A DNA stretch of 6,591 nucleotides from Thermoplasmata archaeon (lineage in GTDB: Archaea; Thermoplasmatota; Thermoplasmata; UBA184), in assembly GCA_027314845.1 (NCBI GenBank), contig DAHVAA010000091.1:1-6591 (forward strand). Direction: 5' to 3'. The notes beneath the pieces are model-generated. The model saw nothing but the letters and a program-made list of their open reading frames with translations. It did no database searches and had not been told where the DNA came from. Positions 1 to 5,201 of the stretch are shown piece by piece; the stretch's first letter is position 1, and the number at the start of each line of letters is the position of its first letter. A program made the translations under genes and the position numbers.

Positions 1-1235
1 CTGCTCGGGGGTGGCCGGCGCCGCGGGTCGGTCGGAGCGCCGGTCGAAGGGGCCGGACCGGCGGTAGCGGCGGCCCCCGTCGCGGGCGGCCGCGTGGGGG
101 GCGGCGGAGCGATCTCGTCGGCCGCCGGGAGCTCCGGGACCGCCGCGGCCTTCGTGCTCTTCCCGTACGAGCTGACCATGCTCGTCGACTCCTCGGACTC
201 GGCCTTGATCTCGTCCTCGATCGACTTGATCTCGGTCAGCAGTTCCTCCTGCCGGGGGATCGGGCCCAAGATGTTGTCCATGGTGCCGATCCGCTTCTCG
301 AGCTCGTCGAGCGTGTTGAGCTGGCGGTCGGGGACCTGACGGCTCGTGCCCAGGTACTCGCTCGCCCCTTCCATCAGTCGGGAGAACTCGAACGGGAAGA
401 GGATCTTCGTCGCCTGGCCGTCCCCGACGCGGGCGACGGTATCCAACGAGAGCACGGTCAGCGCCTTCGCGTCCAAGACCCCGGCCCCCAGCGATAGAAT
501 CCGCAGGCGCTGCGACTCGCCCTGGGCCTGAAGGATCGTCGCGACCCGGGCGCCTTCGGCCTCGAGAATCTGGGACTGGCGGACCCCTTCCGCCTGGAGG
601 ATGCGCGACCGCTTCTGTCCTTCCGCGACCAGGATGGCGCTCCGCTTCTCCCCGTCCGCCCGCAGCACGGCGGCCCGGCGCTGCCGTTCCGCAGCGGTCT
701 GCTCCTCCATCGCGGTCTTGACCGGCCCGACGGGGTCGACCTCCTTGATTTCGACCGCGTCGACGCGGACGCCCCACTTGTCGGTCGCCTCGTCGAGGAT
801 GTCCCGGAGGCGGGTATTGATCCGCTCCCGGTTGTAGAGGATCTCGTCCAGCTCCATGTCACCGATGATCGACCGGAGCGTCGTCTGCGCGAGCGCCACC
901 GTCGCGACGTGGTAGTCCTGAACCTGGAAGATCGCCTTGGGCGCGTCGACGACCTTGATGTAGATGATCGCGTCCACGTTCGTGGGCGAGTTGTCCTTCG
1001 TGATCACTTCCTGGCGCGGGACCTCGAGCACCTGCGTCCGGAGGTCGATCTTGAGGACCGTCGAGAGGGGGCTCACCATGTTGAACCCGGGATTGATCAT
1101 CCGCTTGTACGACCCCAGGAGGGTCACGATCCCCTGCTGGTAGGGCTGAATCGTGTAGATCATCCGGTTCAGCAGGACGAGGATGAGTATGCCGCCGAGG
1201 ACGACTCCCAGAATGATGAGCGTGTAGTCAACCAT
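1..1235 (-). CDS. Stomatin/prohibitin-like SPFH membrane protein (3' end off the window)
   Basis: Membrane-anchored SPFH-domain scaffold protein of the stomatin/QmcA type; such proteins oligomerise at the membrane and usually pair with NfeD. The frame stays open from the ATG at 1235 to the window edge, giving 411 residues with no stop. Residues 5-23 form one N-terminal membrane anchor. The SPFH core follows (about 27-185), with the family's QQGIVTLLG stretch, a VITKDN segment and the ...IIGDMELDEIL...RERIN region. Next come five 11-residue repeats (187-241) and a hydrophobic section around 257-290. A predicted coiled coil (about 307-348) leads into a Pro/Ala/Thr-rich tail from about 365. An in-frame TAG at 1245-1247 sits just upstream of the ATG, fixing the start; a G-run (TAGGGGGG) lies a few bases before it as a weak ribosome site. 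The nfeD-like gene ends 89 bases upstream on the same strand. The Pro-rich tail is longer than in typical short stomatins. Family call is firm; substrate or client is unknown. Confidence 0.93.
   Translation of the reverse strand, partial: MVDYTLIILGVVLGGILILVLLNRMIYTIQPYQQGIVTLLGSYKRMINPGFNMVSPLSTVLKIDLRTQVLEVPRQEVITKDNSPTNVDAIIYIKVVDAPKAIFQVQDYHVATVALAQTTLRSIIGDMELDEILYNRERINTRLRDILDEATDKWGVRVDAVEIKEVDPVGPVKTAMEEQTAAERQRRAAVLRADGEKRSAILVAEGQKRSRILQAEGVRQSQILEAEGARVATILQAQGESQRLRILSLGAGVLDAKALTVLSLDTVARVGDGQATKILFPFEFSRLMEGASEYLGTSRQVPDRQLNTLDELEKRIGTMDNILGPIPRQEELLTEIKSIEDEIKAESEESTSMVSSYGKSTKAAAVPELPAADEIAPPPPTRPPATGAAATAGPAPSTGAPTDPRRRPPPS
513..677 (-). repeat. Five tandem 11-residue (33-bp) repeats in the SPFH protein
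   Basis: Residues 187-241 of the SPFH protein are five successive 11-residue units: RAAVLRADGEK, RSAILVAEGQK, RSRILQAEGVR, QSQILEAEGAR and VATILQAQGES. Each has hydrophobic residues at unit positions 4-5 and an A(E/D/Q)G core at positions 7-9. An 11-residue periodicity is that of a hendecad coiled coil, which is typical of the helical region after the SPFH domain. The repeat is in the protein, and the DNA copies have diverged. Confidence 0.85.
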
Positions 1236-1324
1236 CGGTCCCCCCTACCCCACCGCCCGACTTGAGGGCATCGCGCGAGCGTCCGGGGCGATTCCGCGCG
1301 TTTTCGGACCGTACCGGAGGGGCG

Positions 1325-1795
1325 TCATGCCGCCTTCGGGGGCTCGATCGGCTCGACCGACACCGAGACGCCCTCCCCATGGACGATCCGCACGCGCGTC
1401 CCTTCCGGGATCGGTCGGTCGCCCCGGGCCGACCATATCTCCGAGCGGACGCGGACCTTCCCCCGCAGAGTATTCGGGACAATCGGGACGATCACGATCG
1501 CTTCGTCACCGACGAGCCCCGCGGAGGTGGTGCTCATCGGTCGGTGCGTGGGGGCGACCCAGCGGTAGTACGGGACCTCGATGAGGCCCGCCCCCAGGGC
1601 CGCCAGGATGATCGCGAGGGTCCCCCAATAGCTGTCGAGGAGCGTGTCCGGGACGAACATGAGGAGGATCCCGCCGACCAAAAGAATCGAGCCCGGGATG
1701 AACAACAAGGCGCCGGGATGGACCAGCTCGAAGGCGAGGAACGCGATCCCGCCGACGGCGAGGATGATTCCGATCAGGTTGAGGAACGCGGACAT
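1325..1795 (-). CDS. Short NfeD-family membrane protein (no serine-protease domain)
   Basis: A 156-residue NfeD-like protein, expected to partner the SPFH protein encoded directly downstream. It has three membrane helices at about 4-24, 28-48 and 54-72, the first two glycine-rich. A C-terminal beta-barrel (OB-fold) domain follows at about 88-150, recognisable by the GLVGDEAIV...GKVRVRSEIWSAR...IPEGTRVRIV pattern. Long NfeD proteins carry an N-terminal ClpP-like serine protease; this one starts directly with the membrane helices, so it is the short, non-proteolytic form. No Shine-Dalgarno sequence precedes the ATG, but a TATA-like element lies about 34 bases upstream, so it may have its own promoter with a very short leader as well as read-through from the metallopeptidase gene, which ends 57 bases before it. 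The SPFH gene follows after 89 bases. Exact cellular role is not shown by sequence. Confidence 0.88.
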   Translation of the reverse strand: MSAFLNLIGIILAVGGIAFLAFELVHPGALLFIPGSILLVGGILLMFVPDTLLDSYWGTLAIILAALGAGLIEVPYYRWVAPTHRPMSTTSAGLVGDEAIVIVPIVPNTLRGKVRVRSEIWSARGDRPIPEGTRVRIVHGEGVSVSVEPIEPPKAA

Positions 1796-1824
1796 CCGGG
1801 GGCATCCGCCGATGACTCGGCTCA

Positions 1825-1833
1825 GGATAAAGA
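1825..1833 (-). promoter_or_regulatory. TATA-like element upstream of the nfeD-like gene
   Basis: The minus strand reads TCTTTATCC here, an AT-rich island in GC-rich DNA, centred about 34 bases before the ATG at 1795. With the archaeal TATA-to-start distance of about 26 bases, transcription would begin near 1803, giving a leader of about 8 bases. This fits the missing Shine-Dalgarno sequence. Motif and spacing only. Confidence 0.4.
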
Positions 1834-1852
1834 CCGCTGGGGCCGAGCGCGA

Positions 1853-2422
1853 CTAACGGATGTACTGATTGGTCGTCGCGAGGTCAAACCGGGTGACCAC
1901 CTTCAGGCGCCGCCCGTCGCCGCCCGGTGCCGCCGACAAGAACGGATAGAGCCGCCAGAGGTCTCCCTCCGCCATCCTTGTGGCCATGTGCTCCGGGCCG
2001 AACGCCGCCCGGGTCACTCGCGCGGTGACCTCCCGAACGGCGCGTTCGTCGAGGTAGCCGAGGGAGTGGAGGTACTCGTGCGCCAGGATGACGTAGACGA
2101 ACGAGTTCAGCTCGGCCGGTGAGCGCGCGTGCGCGCGCATCGCCTCGACCAGTCCTTCGTTCAGCACGATGAGGTTCCCGGTGACCTGCCAGTATGCCCC
2201 GAGCTGGGGGGGAAGGTTCGACAGTCCGAGCCCGAGGCCGGGGCGTTCGATCCCGAGCGCATAGCGCACGGCCCCTCGAACGACTCGGAAGATCGCATCG
2301 TAGTCGGCGGGCGCGTCCAGCCGGGATGCCAGGGCGAACGGTCCGGGGGCGCCAGCGCCCGTTTCGGGGAAGGGAGGGATAGGCTTCTCGGCAGGGCGCG
2401 ACCCCAATCCGACCACGAGCAT
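1853..2422 (-). CDS. Putative zinc metallopeptidase with HExxHxxGxxD motif
   Basis: A 189-residue protein not recognised as a named family. Residues 115-125 read HEYLHSLGYLD, an exact HExxHxxGxxD: H115 and H119 as zinc ligands, E116 as catalytic base, G122 for the turn and D125 as a possible third ligand. An aspartate third ligand in this spacing is known from snapalysin-type metzincins. Methionines at 146 and 150, about 21-25 residues after D125, might supply a Met-turn, which is speculative. The preceding NLIVLNEGLVEAM segment (83-95) has the strand-helix look that often leads into a zincin active helix. No signal peptide or membrane segment is visible, so it is probably cytoplasmic. The ATG at 2422 is the first possible start after an in-frame stop at 2459-2461, and it sits about 27 bases from a TATA box, implying a leaderless mRNA. 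It is the first gene of the minus-strand run leading to the nfeD-like and SPFH genes. The peptidase role is inferred from the motif alone. Confidence 0.8.
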   Translation of the reverse strand: MLVVGLGSRPAEKPIPPFPETGAGAPGPFALASRLDAPADYDAIFRVVRGAVRYALGIERPGLGLGLSNLPPQLGAYWQVTGNLIVLNEGLVEAMRAHARSPAELNSFVYVILAHEYLHSLGYLDERAVREVTARVTRAAFGPEHMATRMAEGDLWRLYPFLSAAPGGDGRRLKVVTRFDLATTNQYIR

Positions 2423-2447
2423 GATGCCCCGAGCGGCCGTCGGGGGA

Positions 2448-2455
2448 TATAGGGT
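2448..2455 (-). promoter_or_regulatory. TATA box of the metallopeptidase gene (leaderless promoter)
   Basis: The minus strand reads ACCCTATA here, continuing TCCCC. The AT core is centred near 2449, about 27 bases before the ATG at 2422. That is the normal archaeal TATA-to-start distance, so transcription should begin at or beside the start codon. No ribosome-binding sequence lies in between, in agreement. The identical octamer serves the divergent rio1 gene. Confidence 0.6.
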
Positions 2456-2530
2456 CGCTTACGCACACGCAACGAGCCTACCCCGGCGCTGCTTCCCGGG
2501 AACGGGGCGCCGAGGTCCGCGCTCCCCCGT

Positions 2531-2538
2531 ACCCTATA
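2531..2538 (+). promoter_or_regulatory. TATA box of the rio1-KH-priS operon (leaderless promoter)
   Basis: ACCCTATA followed by GAGG on the plus strand. The AT core near 2537 is about 28 bases upstream of the rio1 ATG at 2565, placing the expected transcript start at about 2563-2565, so the first gene should be leaderless or nearly so. It mirrors the octamer at 2448-2455 on the other strand. Confidence 0.6.
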
Positions 2539-2564
2539 GAGGGCAGCGAAGGTAGTGGAAGCGA

Positions 2565-3350
2565 ATGCCACGTCCTCGAGATGTCGTCTATCCGGGCCTC
2601 GAACGGGTGGAGGACCGACGCAAGGAGGGGGAGCAGCGAAAGCTCCTGGACGAGTTCTTCGACCACGCCGCCCTCCTGACGATCTCGCGTCTACAGAACC
2701 GGGGTCTGTTCACGTCCATCGAATACCCGATCTCGACCGGGAAGGAAGGTGGGGTGTTCCGCGCGACCCACCCCGAGGGGTACCGGGCCGTCAAGATCTA
2801 CCGCATCTCCAACACCGCCTTTCGCAACCTTCCGCCGTACGCGTTCGAGGAGTTGAAGCGAGAGTCGAGCCTCCGGAACTACGGCGGCCTTATCTTCGCC
2901 TGGACCCGTAGGGAGCACACCATCCTCGGCCGGCTCCGGGACGCCGAAGTCCGGGCCCCGACCCCGTACGGCCACTATCGGAACGTGCTCGTCATGGAGT
3001 ACATCGGCTCGGTCGAAGGCGCGGCCCCTCGCCTCAAGGACGCCCTCATCGACGACCCGGACGCGCTCTACCGCGACTTCGTCACGCAGGTCTCGCGGAT
3101 GGTCCGGGTCGCGAAGCTCGTCCACGGCGACCTCTCCCCCTACAACACCCTCTATCACGAGGGACACCTCGTCCTGATCGATGTCGCCCAAGCGGTCCCC
3201 TCCGTGCACCCGGAGGCCCCTCGCCTGCTCACGCGGGACATCGCGAACTTCGCGAAGTTCTTCGACCGGATCGGCCATCCGGTCGAGCCGGAAGAGCTGC
3301 TGAAGGCCGTGGGCGGCGCGGAGGTCGGGCCCCCGGCCCGGGAGGAGTGA
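2565..3350 (+). CDS. rio1: RIO1-type atypical serine protein kinase
   Basis: Archaeal RIO1 kinase/ATPase, 261 residues, a late small-ribosomal-subunit maturation factor. All core kinase elements are present. The RIO1 glycine loop reads STGKEGGVF (57-65; the family usually has STGKEANV). The ATP-contacting lysine is K77 in AVKIY and the hinge is VMEYIG (143-148). The catalytic loop LVHGDLSPYN (185-194) contains D189 and N194, and the metal-binding segment LIDVAQAV (204-211) contains D206. The C-terminal HPEAPRLLTRDIANFAKFF stretch is also typical of RIO1. The substrate-binding activation segment of classical kinases is lacking, as usual for the family. An in-frame TAG at 2553-2555 makes the ATG at 2565 the first start, and the TATA spacing agrees. 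It heads an operon, with the KH gene starting 4 bases after its stop. It has no cysteine. Identification is secure; the ribosomal role is by homology. Confidence 0.96.
   Translation: MPRPRDVVYPGLERVEDRRKEGEQRKLLDEFFDHAALLTISRLQNRGLFTSIEYPISTGKEGGVFRATHPEGYRAVKIYRISNTAFRNLPPYAFEELKRESSLRNYGGLIFAWTRREHTILGRLRDAEVRAPTPYGHYRNVLVMEYIGSVEGAAPRLKDALIDDPDALYRDFVTQVSRMVRVAKLVHGDLSPYNTLYHEGHLVLIDVAQAVPSVHPEAPRLLTRDIANFAKFFDRIGHPVEPEELLKAVGGAEVGPPAREE
3341..3346 (+). promoter_or_regulatory. Shine-Dalgarno sequence for the KH-domain gene
   Basis: GGAGGA within the last codons of rio1, with a GGAGG core ending 9 bases before the KH-gene ATG at 3355. It supports that start and shows that an internal gene of the operon uses a classical ribosome site while the first gene appears leaderless. 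Confidence 0.7.
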
Positions 3351-3354
3351 ACTC

Positions 3355-3924
3355 ATGCCCACGCTCTATGCCCGCATCCCCGATGACCGGGTGGGCGCGC
3401 TCATCGGTCCCGGGGGTCGAACGAAACGCGATATCGCCCTTCGCACGGGCACCGACATCGACGTGGACGCGGACGAGGGGGAGGTCCGGGTGCGCGGGCC
3501 GGACACCGACCCGATCTCGGTGCTGAAGGCCCGAGATATCGTTCTCGCGATCGGTCGCGGGTTCTCCCCGGAGCGCGCGTTCCGTCTCCTGAAGGAGAAC
3601 GCGTTCCTCGGGATCCTCGATATCAAGTTCACGACCGGCCATCATGAGAAGGCCGCGCTACGGAGGATCCGATCCCGGGTGATCGGGACCCGGGGGCGCG
3701 CGCGCGAACGGATCGAGGAACTCTCCGGCTGCAGTGTCAGCGTCTACGGATCGACCGTCGCGTTGATCGGGGAAGAGGAGCAGCTCGAACGGGCGACCCG
3801 CGCGGTCGCGCTCCTGCTCAAGGGTAGTGAACATTCGACGGTCTTCCACCTCCTGGCCCGGCTCCGGCGCGACGCGGCCGTTGCGGACGCGACCGCCCCC
3901 TCGCCCGCCGAGGGTGAGGACTGA
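3355..3924 (+). CDS. Archaeal Pno1/Dim2-like protein with two KH domains
   Basis: A 189-residue RNA-binding protein of the archaeal KH family related to eukaryotic Pno1/Dim2, which binds the 3' region of small-subunit rRNA during maturation. KH1 spans roughly 1-65, with its GxxG loop GPGG at 18-21 (RVGALIGPGGRTKRDI). KH2 spans roughly 95-155, with GTRG at 111-114 (RVIGTRGRARERIEEL). Between them is the family's IGRGFSPERAFRLL segment (66-79). A charged, alanine-rich tail ends the protein. It lies 4 bases after rio1, with a strong Shine-Dalgarno sequence, and 8 bases before priS. Adjacency to rio1 fits a shared job in small-subunit assembly and is, to my knowledge, a common archaeal arrangement. 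The single cysteine is C126 in KH2. Family call is firm; the exact rRNA target here is inferred. Confidence 0.93.
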   Translation: MPTLYARIPDDRVGALIGPGGRTKRDIALRTGTDIDVDADEGEVRVRGPDTDPISVLKARDIVLAIGRGFSPERAFRLLKENAFLGILDIKFTTGHHEKAALRRIRSRVIGTRGRARERIEELSGCSVSVYGSTVALIGEEEQLERATRAVALLLKGSEHSTVFHLLARLRRDAAVADATAPSPAEGED

Positions 3925-3932
3925 GCCGGTCG

Positions 3933-5201
3933 ATGGCGAAGACGGTCCCGCTCGACTCACCCACCCTCGCATGGGCCCGAGACGTCTTCGCGCGATACTA
4001 CCGGACGACTTCGGTGTCGCCACCGGCCCGGCTCGCACGACGGGAGTTCGCCGCGTTCCCCTTCGCGACCGAGACGATGATGCGGCGCCACGCCACGCTG
4101 CGCAGCCCGGCGGAGTTCACGGCATTCCTCGCCCGGGAAGCGCCGCGCCACGTCTACTACTCGTCCGCCTACTACCGGCACCCGGCGGAACCGACGATGG
4201 CCGGGAAGGAGTGGCTCGGCGCGGACCTCATCTTCGACCTCGACTCCGACCATCTGCGCGGCGCGGAGCTGCTCGACTACGCCGGCCAGCTCGCGCTCGT
4301 AAAGCGCCGCCTGATCGACCTCGTCGACGACTTTCTGTTCGGCGACTTCGGCATCGACCCGGCGTCGACCGCGTTCGTCTTCTCCGGAGGTCGGGGGTAC
4401 CACGTCCACGTCACCGACGAGCGGTTCCTCTCGCTCTCGAGCCCCGAGCGGCGGGAGCTGGTGGACTACGTGCTCGGCACCGGCGTCGACCCGATGCGCG
4501 CCGTCGAGGGTCGCAGGGAGGACGTCCGCGCCGGCCGCACGCTGGACGCCGCGGAGGAGGAGTTCGGCAGTCCTCGGGGCGGGGCCGCCACGGCTCCCCG
4601 AACTCGGCGCCTGGCCCCGCCGGACGCCCCGGGGTGGCGGGGCCGCACGACGCGCTCCCTACTCGAAGTGCTGCGCCGCTGGGAGGAGGCCGGGGCCGCC
4701 GTCGCGGCGAAGGAGATGACCGCCGCCGGTGTACCGACGGCCAAGGCCCGCCGCTACGCCCGCTTGCTGGTCGAGGACGGGGGCGGAGCGAAGATCCGGG
4801 CCACCCTCACCCTCGATGTGTTCCGTAAGGACCTTCCGGCGGAGTTCCTCGAGGCCGTCGTGAACCAGGCGAAGATCGAGGTTCAGGGCGAGACCGACGC
4901 GCCGGTGACGACCGACATCCACCGCCTCATCCGACTGCCGGGGTCGCTCCACGGCGGCACCGGCTTTCGGGTCCTTCCGCTCGACCGCGAGGCGATCGGT
5001 GCATTCGACCCGCTCCGCGACGCGTCGCTCCCCGCCGACGGGGAAGACCGCACCCCGATCACCTACCTCGAGGAGGTCCGCTACCCGTTCCCGGACGGTG
5101 GGCTCCGCGGGAGCCCCGGAGCGACGGACGAGCTGCCTACGCCGCGGGCGCTGTTCCTGGTGCTGCGGGGGGAGGCGGCGCTTCGGCCTTCACCGGCATA
5201 A
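3933..5201 (+). CDS. priS: DNA primase small (catalytic) subunit PriS
   Basis: Catalytic subunit of the archaeo-eukaryotic heterodimeric primase, 422 residues, which makes primers at replication forks together with PriL (not in this window). The metal-binding motif is DLIFDLDSDH (98-107), with D102 and D104. The second motif is SGGRGYHVHV (151-160), with H157 in the S...H pattern. The third region is TTDIHRLIRLPGSLHG (326-341), with D328 as the likely third metal aspartate and the nucleotide-binding basic residues. A characteristic ELPTPRALFLVLRGEA segment closes the fold at 400-415. The length exceeds many archaeal PriS proteins; a charged, low-complexity stretch around 195-235 accounts for part of it. 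There is no cysteine anywhere, so the zinc knuckle described in several primases is absent. It begins 8 bases after the KH gene with only a weak upstream GGTGA at 3913-3917, so translation probably depends on the preceding gene. Its last 65 bases overlap the convergent FAH-family gene. Confidence 0.95.
   Translation: MAKTVPLDSPTLAWARDVFARYYRTTSVSPPARLARREFAAFPFATETMMRRHATLRSPAEFTAFLAREAPRHVYYSSAYYRHPAEPTMAGKEWLGADLIFDLDSDHLRGAELLDYAGQLALVKRRLIDLVDDFLFGDFGIDPASTAFVFSGGRGYHVHVTDERFLSLSSPERRELVDYVLGTGVDPMRAVEGRREDVRAGRTLDAAEEEFGSPRGGAATAPRTRRLAPPDAPGWRGRTTRSLLEVLRRWEEAGAAVAAKEMTAAGVPTAKARRYARLLVEDGGGAKIRATLTLDVFRKDLPAEFLEAVVNQAKIEVQGETDAPVTTDIHRLIRLPGSLHGGTGFRVLPLDREAIGAFDPLRDASLPADGEDRTPITYLEEVRYPFPDGGLRGSPGATDELPTPRALFLVLRGEAALRPSPA
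5137..5201. other. 65-bp convergent overlap of priS and FAH-family gene ends
   Basis: The last 21 residues of PriS (402-422) and of the FAH-family protein (314-334) are encoded on opposite strands of the same DNA. The PriS side is conserved primase sequence (PRALFLVLRGEA). The FAH side from about residue 319 is low-complexity Pro/Ala. The wobble bases of priS pair with the second codon positions of the FAH gene. No terminator-like T-run was seen for either gene, so transcripts probably overlap. Confidence 0.85.

Noticed and set aside
458..862. A 134-codon minus-strand frame inside the SPFH region
   Set aside because: Ser/Arg-rich off-frame reading; the true SPFH frame is continuous from 1235 to the window edge.
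1236..1324. Possible terminator or promoter between the nfeD-like and SPFH genes
   Set aside because: No minus-strand T-run and no TATA-like patch at suitable spacing; the simplest reading is a co-transcribed spacer.
1262..2122. A 286-codon open frame on the plus strand opposite nfeD and the metallopeptidase
   Set aside because: Its product is Arg/Asp/Pro-rich with no recognisable domain, while the opposite strand encodes clear NfeD and zincin proteins; high GC removes stops from antisense frames.
2122..2140. Alternating GC/CG run that could form Z-DNA or a small hairpin
   Set aside because: It lies inside the metallopeptidase coding region, encodes ordinary residues (MRAHARS), and such runs are expected at this GC content.
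2493..2502. Palindrome TTCCCGGGAA in the divergent intergenic region, a possible operator
   Set aside because: A 10-bp perfect palindrome without extension or a second copy is weak evidence in GC-rich DNA, although its position midway between the two TATA boxes is suggestive.
2691..3362. A 223-codon minus-strand frame opposite rio1
   Set aside because: Composition is that of an antisense shadow, with runs of Asp, Glu, Val and Arg; the rio1 frame is unmistakable.
4567..4655. Imperfect G/C-rich direct and inverted repeats in priS
   Set aside because: Short and imperfect, and they coincide with a low-complexity linker; no sign of a mobile element or frame disruption.
3827..4828. A 333-codon open frame in another plus-strand frame across the KH/priS junction
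   Set aside because: The translation is Arg/Pro/Gly-rich low complexity, and the overlapping priS frame carries all primase motifs.
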